Shown one piece after another: positions 1-9,106 of a stretch of 64,000 nucleotides of DNA. Each line of letters begins with the position of its first letter. Position 1 is the first letter of the stretch. Made by a program: the position numbers and the translations under genes. Below the pieces are notes generated by a model that was given only the letters and a program-made list of their open reading frames with translations, was not told the origin of the DNA and did no database searches. This DNA comes from Okeania sp. SIO2B3 (lineage in GTDB: Bacteria; Cyanobacteriota; Cyanobacteriia; Cyanobacteriales; Microcoleaceae), in the NCBI RefSeq assembly GCF_010672525.1, contig NZ_JAAHGH010000002.1, positions 62,001-126,000 of the forward strand, in the 5' to 3' direction.

Positions 1-240
1 GCGTAAATCCTGACATTATTAATCTTAGGATGATAACCCAGAAGAAGCAGCTATTCAACTTTCAAAACACTATAAAGTAAGGATTTAGAACAGCTAATTT
101 ATCTGCTTAACCATAATTTTTCCAGCTAAAAATTAGAGTATCAAGTATCTAAATAAGTGAATACTTAAAGGCTCAGTATAAATAATGAATATTACATTAT
201 TGGTGAAATTATGGTTACAGGTTTAGATGAAATTTATTAA

Positions 241-268
241 TACGAAAAGGTGCGCTAATAACGCACCT
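241..268 (-). terminator. Rho-independent terminator of the radical-SAM gene
   Basis: Read on the minus strand, a 7-bp stem AGGTGCG/CGCACCT with a 7-nt loop is followed by TTTTC. It lies about 10 bases past the stop of the minus-strand gene ending at 278, so it is well placed to end that transcript. Confidence 0.75.
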
Positions 269-277
269 CGATTAACA

Positions 278-1858
278 TCAACTTGCTTTTACTAACTGTT
301 TTTTCTCAGAAGATACCAGAGGCGCACTTAAAGCTTCTTCCAGTTCAGCACGACCTAATTTTTCTTCTAAAATATTCATTACTTCACGACCAAAATCATT
401 AGAATTTCTTTGCCAAGCTTCTAAACAAACTTCTCCGAAAAATGCACCTAAAGGTTCTGGGTTCCATAATAACTTTCTCGCAGTCCAAGGCATTAAACTC
501 ATGGGGTCATATCCTGGTTTGAGAACTTCATTTTTCAGGGCATAATCTTCTAAATGAGTGTGAGGTTGTAACCCAATAAAAAAGATAGCAGGTTCAACTT
601 TTTCTGCTCCAAAAATTTTCTCTAATTCTCGATGATAAGCAATAGTTTGTCGAATCGTTTCGTAGGTTTCATCTATTACATTAAATGAGTAATTAACCGA
701 AACTAAATCATTAAAACCAGCAGCTTTTAAATCTCGACAATTTTCCAATACTACCCGCAAGTTATAACCCATTCGCATTTTGCGGACGAGTTCCTGGGAA
801 CCACTGGTAATGCCAATTTCAAAATAATTCATCCCTGTCTTTGCCATGAGGTCGCACAACTCGGGAGTTAAATTATCAGCACGAATATATGCCGCCCAGT
901 GAATATCATCCATACCTGCATCAAGGATTTTTTGCAATAATTCAACTGCATCATCCATAAACTTACGAGCAGGAATAAACTGAGCATCAGTAAACCAGAA
1001 ATTACGAATACCGCGCTCGTATAGTTGCTTCATTTCTGCAACTACTTCATCCGCAGGGTTGATCCGGACTTGTTTACCTTCAATAACTGTATAAACACAG
1101 TAACAACAGTTATGAGGACAACCACGTTTAGTTTGTACCCCTATATAGAAGTCTTGGTCTTGTAAGTAGTATACAAATTCTGGCCAGATACTATTAATAT
1201 AGTCGTAGTTACAGGCAGTTTTTTCAACAGGAGCAGGTTTTTCGTGAATTAAGCGATCGCGTGGTGATGTTTCTCCTACTACATAACATCGTTGATCGTT
1301 AAAATCTTCTTCTCGAAGCAGTCTTTCTAACAATACCTCTCCTTCTCCCACAGATACAATAGTACCAGTGGGTAGACTACGACCCAATTGTTCGTAAAAT
1401 ACACTTACCGCTCCACCACCGACTACTGCACGAGTTTCAGGTCGATAATTTCTCGCCCTCTTGAGACCCTGTTTTATTAATCCTATATTGCGCCAGAGTT
1501 CTGTATAATAGGAAACAGCTAACCGCAAACCTCCTATTGCACCTCTAAATTTAATCAGAGGGTTTTTCGCATAGTAAAACTCGAAAGCATTTTGCAGAGG
1601 GTTTCCTCCACGACCTCCTACAGGTGCATATATCTGAATATCTCGCCAGGAAAAGACTAATAGATTTGGCTTAAATTCATCAATACAATTATTTAGAGCT
1701 GTTTTATAGTCCAAAGGAGGTACTGTCCCAAGGTCAAATATTCGTTGTTCTACTTCTGGTAAGTACTTGTGGACATGATCTGCTAGATAAACAACTCCGA
1801 TGGGAAAAATGGGATTACAAGGAAGACGAACGTAAAGAACTTTATTTTCCATAATCAA
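278..1858 (-). CDS. B12-binding-type radical SAM protein (cyanobacterial PSII high-light-acclimation family)
   Basis: A 526-residue radical S-adenosylmethionine enzyme. Near residue 250 it has the [4Fe-4S] motif CPHNCCYC (CxxxCxxC), preceded by KRG and followed by a TIM-barrel-like core (HWAAYIRADNL, FEIGITSGS). The first ~200 residues look like the cobalamin-binding-type Rossmann domain of B12/radical-SAM proteins, though no clear DxHxxG is visible, so real B12 binding is uncertain. I recall close cyanobacterial relatives being annotated as photosystem II high-light-acclimation radical SAM proteins. That name rests on memory of the family, and the reaction is not known to me. Monocistronic, with its own terminator. 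Confidence 0.8.
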   Translation of the reverse strand: MIMENKVLYVRLPCNPIFPIGVVYLADHVHKYLPEVEQRIFDLGTVPPLDYKTALNNCIDEFKPNLLVFSWRDIQIYAPVGGRGGNPLQNAFEFYYAKNPLIKFRGAIGGLRLAVSYYTELWRNIGLIKQGLKRARNYRPETRAVVGGGAVSVFYEQLGRSLPTGTIVSVGEGEVLLERLLREEDFNDQRCYVVGETSPRDRLIHEKPAPVEKTACNYDYINSIWPEFVYYLQDQDFYIGVQTKRGCPHNCCYCVYTVIEGKQVRINPADEVVAEMKQLYERGIRNFWFTDAQFIPARKFMDDAVELLQKILDAGMDDIHWAAYIRADNLTPELCDLMAKTGMNYFEIGITSGSQELVRKMRMGYNLRVVLENCRDLKAAGFNDLVSVNYSFNVIDETYETIRQTIAYHRELEKIFGAEKVEPAIFFIGLQPHTHLEDYALKNEVLKPGYDPMSLMPWTARKLLWNPEPLGAFFGEVCLEAWQRNSNDFGREVMNILEEKLGRAELEEALSAPLVSSEKKQLVKAS

Positions 1859-2308
1859 TTTCTATTATCACATATATAACTTTTTGTAAGTATTTTTTTG
1901 AAGAAAGATCACAAAGATGGTGGACTTATTTAATTTTAGTATTTATTTTCTTAAAATTTTGATACACAATCTTAATAATCGTAAAATATAGGTGTTGCTG
2001 ATTTTAAGTATGAAATTTATAATAATGTAAGTTTTAATACAAAAATTCAAGGGTGCAAATCATCACCTAATTTCCCTAAAACCGATACCCGACTATACAG
2101 AGCTACATTCATTCCCATGTATAAGAAGCTTCAATCAAACAAAAAGCTGAAAATTTGGAATAATCTTAAGATTTTATTCAGATTTATATGGGCCATGTGA
2201 TGCTAATATTGTTAGTCAGTATTCAAGATTACAACTGATTGGGATCGGTTGATGTTAACTTGTAGATATAACTAAAACTTGTTTAAAGTAAAAACTTTTC
2301 AATAGACT
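1859..2308. other. Intergenic, AT-rich, no recognised feature
   Basis: This is a 450-base AT-rich gap between two divergently oriented genes, so both promoters must lie here. I see no repeat family member, hairpin or convincing -35/-10 pair. Confidence 0.5.
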
Positions 2309-2677
2309 ATGACACAAATTCTTGATCCCTTACCATCTAACAGTTCAAATCAAATTCTTTGCTGCTACGTTAATGCAACAAGTCAAATCCAAATTGCGAG
2401 AATTAGTAATATACCAAATTGGTATTTTGAGAGGGTTGTATTTCCAGGACAGCGTTTAGTTTTTGAATCTGTTATGGGCGCTTCTATGGAAATTCATACA
2501 GGTATGATGGCAAGTTCTATATTATCTGATACAGTACCATGCGATCGCCTCCAAATAAATGAAGGTCCTTATTCTTCTATATCTCAGACTGAAAATACTA
2601 CAGCAAAGTTATTTACTTTACCTCAAAGACGGAAAACCCCTTCAAAACCAGCAGCAGTTTTGAGTGCAGTAGATTAA
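2309..2677 (+). CDS. DUF1830 domain-containing protein
   Basis: A 122-residue small soluble protein of the cyanobacterial DUF1830 family. The diagnostic block is visible in the first half: YVNATSQIQIARI, then IPNWYFERVVFPGQR and MEIHTG. The C-terminal ~40 residues are basic and low in complexity. The function of the family is unknown. The ATG start has no obvious Shine-Dalgarno sequence, which is common in cyanobacteria. It stands alone; the sequence immediately downstream looks like an insertion-sequence remnant. Confidence 0.85.
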   Translation: MTQILDPLPSNSSNQILCCYVNATSQIQIARISNIPNWYFERVVFPGQRLVFESVMGASMEIHTGMMASSILSDTVPCDRLQINEGPYSSISQTENTTAKLFTLPQRRKTPSKPAAVLSAVD

Positions 2678-2689
2678 TTGAATTTAACT

Positions 2690-2895
2690 TTCCTGGCGGG
2701 AAGTCCCGCGCTTTATCTATTGATTACAGCGCCGTATGGGAGAGCCAGAACATGGTATACTGAGGGAGACAGGGGGAGGACATCACCTCTGTATAAACTG
2801 CAACTCCGCGTGCGAGTTGAAGAATCTCGCGTTGTCGCTCAAGCGCAACGTCGGGAGTATGTCAATAGTGTCGAGGATATACCAACTGAGTGATA
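2690..2895 (+). mobile_element. Degenerate 3' end of an IS200/IS605-type tnpB element
   Basis: Directly after the DUF1830 stop is a GC-richer stretch starting with a hairpin (GCGGGAAGTCCCGC). It then reads like the low-complexity tail of cyanobacterial TnpB proteins (CNSACELKN, LKRNVG) and ends in GTCGGGAGTATGTCAA. Such tails and the terminal GTCAA are what I remember from right ends of cyanobacterial IS605 elements, where the guide (omega) RNA is encoded. No transposase body or left end is present, so this is at most a remnant. The short open frames here (2678-2893 and 2736-2927) are not treated as genes. Confidence 0.45.
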
Positions 2896-3086
2896 ATTAT
2901 TCCATCATAAAAAAGTTGACATCCTAGATAATTAATACTCCTAAACAATGCAGGAATTTTGTGTTCTTGTATTCAATGGGGATGTTAAAGAGGGAATGGG
3001 TTTATACCTGTTTCCTCTAAAGTTTTTAATGGACAAATAATCAACCTTTTAAACTAAATATATTTAGTAAGATTTAGTAATAACAA

Positions 3087-3644
3087 ATGTCTCAAAATCA
3101 AGATTCAGAAACTTTTATATTTAGAATTTCTCCTCTGATTAAAATAACTCTTTTAAGTTTGTATGTGGCATTGACTATACCTCTACCTTTTCTCTCTCAA
3201 GCCACAAATTCGCCGCTACCTCCTATGATTTTAGGAGTGGGACTAGCGCTAGGAGCAGTAGCATTATATGCAGCTTTAACAGAACGAGTAATTATTGATG
3301 ATGAGGGAATTAAGGTATCTTATCCAGTCTGGGTGCCAGACCTGTTTCGCAAAGGTTGGTATTTGCCTTGGACAGAAATAAAAGCTCTCAAACCTCGGAC
3401 TACAGGTCAGGGCGGTCTAGTATATTACTTTGTCAGTAATTCTGAAAAGGGTTATTTGTTGCCCATGCGAATAGTGGGTTTTGCCAAGTTGGTTAGAATA
3501 GTTGAGGCCAAGACAGGTATAGATACAACTGATGTATGTCCCTTATCACAGCCTTGGATGTATTTGATTTTATTCGGTTGTACGATATTGTTACTATTAG
3601 TAGATGCTTGGACTATTTCTAACGCGATCGCTATTTCCTCTTGA
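3087..3644 (+). CDS. Conserved hypothetical membrane protein
   Basis: A 185-residue protein with three predicted membrane segments: about residues 17-36, 44-62 and 157-178. Between the second and third lies a ~90-residue soluble segment (VIIDDEGIKVSYP, WYLPWTEIKALK) whose alternating beta pattern resembles small PH-like or bPH domains that follow membrane hairpins. I do not recognise a named family. The TGA stop abuts a heptanucleotide repeat tract (GAAGGAA units), so a single stop-codon mutation would add a repeat-encoded tail like those seen on other proteins in this window. Confidence 0.7.
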   Translation: MSQNQDSETFIFRISPLIKITLLSLYVALTIPLPFLSQATNSPLPPMILGVGLALGAVALYAALTERVIIDDEGIKVSYPVWVPDLFRKGWYLPWTEIKALKPRTTGQGGLVYYFVSNSEKGYLLPMRIVGFAKLVRIVEAKTGIDTTDVCPLSQPWMYLILFGCTILLLLVDAWTISNAIAISS

Positions 3645-3800
3645 AGAAGGAAGAAGGAAGAAGGAAGACGGAAGAAGCAAGAAGGCAGAAGCAAGAAGGC
3701 AGAAGGCAGAAGACAGAAGGCAGAAGGCAGAGGTAAGAAGCGAAGGACTAAAAAAGTCTATGGAGATAGTATTCTACATAGAAGAAGGAAGAAGGCTAAT
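3645..3800 (+). repeat. Short tandem heptamer-type repeats (GAAGGAA / GAAGGCA)
   Basis: Degenerate 7-nt repeats (GAAGGAA, GAAGGCA, GAAGACA variants) run directly from the stop of the upstream gene. Such tracts recur on both strands near 8870, 10750, 17190, 18725, 22850, 36190, 39470 and 44715. They are the long tandemly repeated repetitive type known from filamentous cyanobacteria. Confidence 0.8.
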
Positions 3801-3837
3801 TAACGAAGAACGGAATTTTTGTTTCTAGGTATCTTTA

Positions 3838-3990
3838 TCAAAATAATTGGGTCGTGCAACCCCCGCCTTTTAAGGCGAAATATTTTTGGAGAGTTGCTCA
3901 AAACCCCGTGACAAAAATAACTTCTGACTCTCTTGGTGCGCGTTCCCTTGCGTCTGTCGCCGACGCGGGGTCGCACCGCTTCTGACTTCT
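3838..3990. repeat. Interspersed palindromic repeat ('CCTTTTAAGG' family) plus GC-rich palindrome
   Basis: The segment containing GCCTTTTAAGGCG and TTTTTGGAGAGTTGCTCAAA recurs near 51181-51270, and in reverse near 37341-37430. Around 3930-3985 follows a GC-rich palindromic patch (GTGCGCGTTCCC ... GACGCGGGGTCGCACC) unlike the surrounding AT-rich sequence. Confidence 0.65.
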
Positions 3991-4064
3991 GAATTATGAC
4001 TTCGTTAACACCCCATCACCCGATCAGTGTGGGGTATTAAACTCATAAAGAATAAAGATCAAAA

Positions 4065-4820
4065 ATGGGACAGCAGCAGAGTCAACTATATTTAGACCGA
4101 GTAAGTTTGACCGCTCCAGTTAGCTCTCAGTATTTACTGAAAGATATTTCTCTTGCTGTAGAAAAAGGTGCTAGGGTGGCGATGGTAGGTACTTCTGGAG
4201 CAGGTAAAACATCTCTACTGCGATTATTAAATCGACTAAATTCCCCCACTTCTGGTTCTATATATTTAGATAACCAGGACTATAGCAAGATTCCTGTTAC
4301 TCAACTACGACAACAAGTGACAATGGTATTACAGGAGTCAAAACTTTTAGGAATGTCTGTAGCAGAAGCGATCGCTTATCCTTTAAAACTCAGAGGAATA
4401 AGGCCACCTGAAATTCAGCAAAGATGCAAATATTGGATAGAGCAGTTGCACATTCCTGAAAATTGGTTATCCAGGTCAGAATTACAACTTTCAGTGGGGC
4501 AAAAACAGTTAGTAGCGATCGCTCGTGGTGTTGTAATTCAACCTAAAATTCTATTATTGGATGAACCGACCTCATCTCTAGATGTTGGTACAGCAGATCG
4601 AGTTATAGAAGTCTTGAAAACATTAACACAGAGTGGGGTAACGGTTATTATGGTTAACCATCAAATAGATTTAGCTCAACAGTTTTGTACACAATTATTA
4701 CATTTAGAGCAAGGAGAATTAATTGAAGACTCTCCTAGTAGTAAAGTTGATTGGGTTAATTTACGCCATAGTATTATTCAGGCACAAAGACAAATACAAG
4801 AAGCTGAAGAATGGAGCTAG
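4065..4820 (+). CDS. ABC transporter ATP-binding protein (FetA/YbbL-like)
   Basis: A 251-residue single-domain ABC ATPase. It has Walker A GTSGAGKT near residue 43, Q-loop VLQE, signature LSVGQKQ (a variant of LSGGQ), Walker B ILLLDEP, D-loop SSLD and switch-His VNHQ. Size and sequence flavour match the FetA/YbbL group, whose members usually pair with a FetB/YbbM permease. No permease is adjacent here, so the partner and substrate are unknown. The gene is convergent with the response regulator: the stops are one base apart and there is no room for a dedicated terminator. Confidence 0.8.
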   Translation: MGQQQSQLYLDRVSLTAPVSSQYLLKDISLAVEKGARVAMVGTSGAGKTSLLRLLNRLNSPTSGSIYLDNQDYSKIPVTQLRQQVTMVLQESKLLGMSVAEAIAYPLKLRGIRPPEIQQRCKYWIEQLHIPENWLSRSELQLSVGQKQLVAIARGVVIQPKILLLDEPTSSLDVGTADRVIEVLKTLTQSGVTVIMVNHQIDLAQQFCTQLLHLEQGELIEDSPSSKVDWVNLRHSIIQAQRQIQEAEEWS

Positions 4821-4821
4821 T

Positions 4822-5583
4822 TTAATATGAGGCAGGTGCAACTTTTTGAGGTTGTCTGTAGTTCTGATAATTCTGTTCCCATTTATTCATAGTTAAGATT
4901 TCTCGATTAAATCTATAACCTACATTCCTAACTGTTTGAATTAGACTAGGTTGGCGAGGGTCAATTTCTATTTTTTTCCGTAGAGATAGTACATGGGTGT
5001 CTATGGTACGAGGATTATCTATAGAGTCTGGCCATGCTCTGTGTAGTAACTCTGAGCGAGTTAGAGGTATTCCCCCTGATTGAGCTAAGACATAAAGGAG
5101 ACTAAATTCTTGTGGAGTTAAATCAATCAAACTGCCTTTCAAGCTCACTCTACGATGTACTAAATCAATAATCAAGTCACCATAATCTAGACTTATAGGT
5201 GGACTACAACTAATACTCCTCTGACGACGTAGTAGTGCTTCTACTCTGGCCATAAATTCTTGCATACCAAAGGGTTTGGTGAGATAGTCATCTGCTCCAG
5301 ATTTTAATCCTGCAACGATATCTGCTTCAGTTGTTTGTGAGGATAGCATAAAAATTAATGACTGTTGCTGTTGCTGAACCCACTGACAAAATTCTAGACT
5401 ATTTCCATCCGGTAGGTCAGCTTCCATAATTACTAGATTTGGGCAATGACTATTTATTAATTTTTTGGCATGATGAATATTCGCTGACTGATGTACCGAG
5501 TGGTTTGTTTGCTGCAAATGCCAACCAAGCAGCGATCGCAAACGCGGATTTCCTTCTACAATTAGAATACAAGCAGCTCCCAC
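4822..5583 (-). CDS. OmpR/PhoB-family response regulator with Glu at the phospho-acceptor position
   Basis: A 253-residue protein with a receiver domain (about 1-120) and a winged-helix DNA-binding domain (about 130-230: LTPQEFSLLYVL, RTIDTHVLSLRKKI, VRNVGYRF). In the receiver, IMEADLPDG puts Glu54 exactly where PhoB has Asp54. The acidic pocket is VEGNP, with Gly in place of one acidic residue, while the Lys of TKPF is kept. It is therefore probably a DNA-binding regulator not controlled by normal phosphorylation, or one locked in an active-like state. Start is GTG. No cognate kinase is nearby. Target genes are unknown. Confidence 0.85.
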   Translation of the reverse strand: MGAACILIVEGNPRLRSLLGWHLQQTNHSVHQSANIHHAKKLINSHCPNLVIMEADLPDGNSLEFCQWVQQQQQSLIFMLSSQTTEADIVAGLKSGADDYLTKPFGMQEFMARVEALLRRQRSISCSPPISLDYGDLIIDLVHRRVSLKGSLIDLTPQEFSLLYVLAQSGGIPLTRSELLHRAWPDSIDNPRTIDTHVLSLRKKIEIDPRQPSLIQTVRNVGYRFNREILTMNKWEQNYQNYRQPQKVAPASY

Positions 5584-6392
<809 letters not shown>

Positions 6393-6647
6393 ATGTTAAC
6401 CGACGCTCTAACAATTCGCCACTATCAAAAACTCACTGACGCCCTCGTCGAAATGTGGAACCGTGGTTACCGCTATGAGGAGATGCGTATATATTTAGAT
6501 GGCTACCTAGCATCTTTAAGAATCTCCAAAGCGATCGAACCATTTTTAATTAATAGATTGGAGGAAGAAACAACTCGCTACATATACGACCCTTCAAATT
6601 TTGAAATGCCAGCATTACAAACTGAAACTGAAGTAGATTATTACTAA
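6393..6647 (+). CDS. DUF6761 family protein
   Basis: An 84-residue small protein conserved in cyanobacteria. The signature is clear: TIRHYQKLTDALVEMWNRGY, then YLDGYLASLR, FLINRLEEE and DPSNFEMP. It is mostly alpha-helical and soluble, and its function is unknown. AAGG lies just before the ATG start. It is monocistronic, with a strong terminator 23 bases after the stop. The family name is from memory. Confidence 0.8.
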   Translation: MLTDALTIRHYQKLTDALVEMWNRGYRYEEMRIYLDGYLASLRISKAIEPFLINRLEEETTRYIYDPSNFEMPALQTETEVDYY

Positions 6648-6669
6648 ATTACAGTAGTTGGAATGTAAA

Positions 6670-6707
6670 AATGAAGGGTATTGAATAACGCCCTTCATTC
6701 TTTTTTT
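6670..6707 (+). terminator. Rho-independent terminator
   Basis: A 9-bp perfect stem AATGAAGGG/CCCTTCATT with a 12-base loop is followed by C and seven Ts. It ends the DUF6761 gene. Confidence 0.85.
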
Positions 6708-6738
6708 AAATAGTTTTAGATTGACAAATGCAGATTCT

Positions 6739-7074
6739 CTAAGAGGCTAAAGCAACTGCTACCTTTTGCTCTAGTTGTTCTTTATTGTTATTGAACATTT
6801 CAATTATCACATCAGAGCCACCGATAAATTCGCCACTAATGTAAACCTGGGGAATTGTTGGCCAGTTAGAATAATCCTTAATTCCTTGACGAATTTCTGG
6901 ATCTCCTAACACATCAAAAGTTTCATAGGTAGCTCCTAAAATATTCAATATTTGTACAACATTGTTAGAGAAACCACACTGAGGCATCATTTTAGTACCC
7001 TTCATAAAAACCATAATTTTATTCTGAGTAACTAAGTCATCAATTTTTGCTTTCAATTCTGGAGTTAGAGTCAT
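6739..7074 (-). CDS. grxD: Grx4 family monothiol glutaredoxin
   Basis: A 111-residue CGFS-type glutaredoxin that carries and transfers [2Fe-2S] clusters with glutathione. Visible features are [13 protein letters not shown] (active-site CGFS), the cis-Pro segment WPTIPQVYI, and GGSDVI, the glutathione-binding loop. I chose the inner ATG because GAGGAAAT lies just upstream on the minus strand and the protein then begins at the usual position. The bolA gene lies 214 bases upstream in the same direction, matching the well-known Grx4-BolA cluster-binding partnership. Confidence 0.92.
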   Translation of the reverse strand: MTLTPELKAKIDDLVTQNKIMVFMKGTKMMPQCGFSNNVVQILNILGATYETFDVLGDPEIRQGIKDYSNWPTIPQVYISGEFIGGSDVIIEMFNNNKEQLEQKVAVALAS

Positions 7075-7288
7075 GGCTATTTCCTCAAATAGGTAGATGG
7101 TCATCTAAGCATTCAGCATTTAGCTGATACCAACCTATGGCTGATATCTTTGAACTAAATAGCCGAGTGCTTTTTGATTTATAGATACTATTAACTTGCC
7201 TGATATATTGGGGCAAATTATCAGAGTTAATCAATTATGGCTAATATAACCAAATAATCCTGTCTGCCTTGTAACTCAAAAGCAAAAA

Positions 7289-7546
7289 TTAAGAAGTTTG
7301 TCCCGCAGCTTCCCACTCTTGAGGAGTATAAGTTTTTAGAGCCAAAGCATGGATAGCTTCAGAAGCCATAGGTTCTTGTACAGCAGCATAAACCATTTGA
7401 TGTTGTTTAACTCGAGTTTTTCCTTCAAACTGAGACGAAACAACAGTCGCTTGTAAGTGGTCACCACCTCCGGTTAAATCTTGGACTTGTACTTGAGCAT
7501 CTGGCAACTCAGCTTTAATCATTAATTCAACTTCTTCTAGATTCAT
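7289..7546 (-). CDS. BolA family protein
   Basis: An 85-residue BolA-fold protein. Motifs: [15 protein letters not shown], then [12 protein letters not shown] with the conserved His region, [16 protein letters not shown], and [11 protein letters not shown]. BolA proteins bind monothiol glutaredoxins through a shared [2Fe-2S] cluster and act in iron signalling or cluster delivery. Its position directly upstream of grxD on the same strand supports co-expression. AGGGAAAG precedes the ATG. Confidence 0.9.
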   Translation of the reverse strand: MNLEEVELMIKAELPDAQVQVQDLTGGGDHLQATVVSSQFEGKTRVKQHQMVYAAVQEPMASEAIHALALKTYTPQEWEAAGQTS

Positions 7547-7774
7547 TGTTCTTTCCCTGTAAAGTTACTGTTATTCTACATAATTAAAATTAACTATTCG
7601 AGAGGGTTTGGGGGAGCGATAAGTCCCGCTCCATAATCTACGATTTAGAGTCGGGATACATGGACTTTCCCAAGCTGCTTTGATCCGGTCAACCCCGGTA
7701 AAATCAGCAATTACCGGACTTATTTTTTTGTGGTAAAATTGCTTGTATGTTGATTTTGAACTACACTTATAGAA

Positions 7775-8473
7775 TTAGAGGTCAGCGCCGGGAATGTCAC
7801 GAGACTGGGATGAGTTAGGAGGTTGGTCCTCTCCAGAGGATCTAGGATAGGGAATATCAACAAATCCTAATTCTAGTAATTGTTGGTAGGCTTTTTTTCC
7901 TAGATCCCGAGTAGGTTGCTGAGAACTGATAATTTGAACAAGTAATGGTACTGCTAATTCAGGTTGGTTTTGCGCCCGGTGGACTAAAGCTAATTGATAA
8001 GTGGCCTGGTCTCTCATTTGAGCAGTGTCCAATGCTTTGGTACGTTGGTCATCTGCCAGACGATTATCAATACCAGAAAAACTAGCAGCTAATTGACTAT
8101 AGAAATTAGAAAGTTGATTAAATATTTGACGAGCTTCTTGAAGTTTTTGACTAGCTAAATCATAATTCTCTGAGGCAATGGCATTATCAGCTTCGGTCAT
8201 TAAACGTTGTCCTCCCTGAAGACTGAGAAGACTGTTTTGTTCATTTAAAGGACGAACATTTTCGGGTTGTGTGGGTTGTATTGGAATTGGAGAAGAAGGA
8301 AGGTTTTCTGGGTCTGTGGAGTTTTCTGGTGGAACTTGAATTGGAATTTCTTGCTGTGCGGAATTTTCAGATTGAGCATTTAGTGGTTGTTGTAAAAGAA
8401 TGAAAGCTGCCATAATTGAGAGAGTAAAGCCGAATTTGGAGCGAATTAAAGGAATAGGTTGAGTAAATATCAT
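7775..8473 (-). CDS. Conserved hypothetical exported protein
   Basis: A 232-residue protein with an N-terminal signal peptide (hydrophobic FTLSIMAAFILLQQ, cleavage likely after LNAQ). A Pro/Glu-rich linker follows (about 35-75), then a helical domain (about 85-205) with TPR-like character (NAIASENYDLASQKLQEA, ATYQLALVHRAQNQPELAVP), and a polar C-terminal tail. It is probably periplasmic or lipid-anchored. I do not recognise a characterised family and propose no function. The start is isolated by several hundred bases of non-coding DNA. Confidence 0.7.
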   Translation of the reverse strand: MIFTQPIPLIRSKFGFTLSIMAAFILLQQPLNAQSENSAQQEIPIQVPPENSTDPENLPSSPIPIQPTQPENVRPLNEQNSLLSLQGGQRLMTEADNAIASENYDLASQKLQEARQIFNQLSNFYSQLAASFSGIDNRLADDQRTKALDTAQMRDQATYQLALVHRAQNQPELAVPLLVQIISSQQPTRDLGKKAYQQLLELGFVDIPYPRSSGEDQPPNSSQSRDIPGADL

Positions 8474-8870
8474 AATTATTTAGTGGGTTCGTATAAATAA
8501 AAAACTATCATAAATGTTGAAAGAGGACTGCCGTTATAGTCCCGATATTTAACGGTGAAATTGTCAATTTTGAGATATACTATGAATTTTTCAAAAATAT
8601 ATGGTTTTGAAGAGGGTTGTATGTTTTAGATTTTAGGTTAATTTTTCTATCTTATAAATAGAGAATTAAAAAGTGTTTCGGTCTGGAAATGCTGTTTGCG
8701 GAGCATTCCGGTACGGAAAATGCTGATAGTTAGTTAAACTCTAATCAATTGTGGACACCGCAGGTAACGATAATATATTGTTATCTTTTCCTTTATGGAT
8801 TTAATACCTCAACTTCTACACAGTGTCTACAAGTTTTTTGGGTTTTATCCACTTTTCCCTTCTTCCTTCT
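8474..8870. other. Intergenic, with one short 'AGCATTCCG' repeat
   Basis: About 400 bases without a gene. An AATGCTGTTTGCGGAGCATTCCG element around 8688-8725 belongs to the interspersed family also seen at 13.8, 14.6, 14.8 and 47.4-47.8 kb. Nothing else is recognised. Confidence 0.5.
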
Positions 8871-8873
8871 TCC

Positions 8874-9105
8874 CTCTCTCCTAGATAACTAAAGCCTTTT
8901 TTTCTTCTTCCTTCTTGCTTCTCTCCTAGATAACTAAAGCCTTTTTTTCTTCTTCCTTCTTGCTTCTCTCCTAGATAACTAAAGCCTTCTTCCTTCTTCC
9001 TTCTTGCTTCTCTCCTAGATAACTAAAGCCTTCTTCCTTCTTCCTTCTTGCTTCTCTCCTAGATAACTAAAGCCTTCTTCCTTCTTCCTTCTTCCTTCTT
9101 CCTTC
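8874..9105. repeat. Tandem array of ~44-45 bp units with heptamer tracts
   Basis: Five copies of CTCCTAGATAACTAAAGCC, each followed by TTCTTCC-type heptamers, give a 44-45 bp higher-order unit. It runs into the last codons of the HAD hydrolase gene on the minus strand. One further copy of the CTAGATAACTAAAGCC core with heptamers lies near 25975. Confidence 0.85.
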
Positions 9106-9106
9106 T

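Noticed and set aside
2678-2927. Two overlapping short coding frames
   Set aside because: Composition and sequence resemble an IS605 right end; no start signals and the two frames conflict.
3604-3828. 74-residue plus-strand frame after the membrane protein
   Set aside because: Its product (EEGRRKKEDGRSKKAEARRQ...) is translated heptamer repeat and it overlaps the end of the real gene in another frame.
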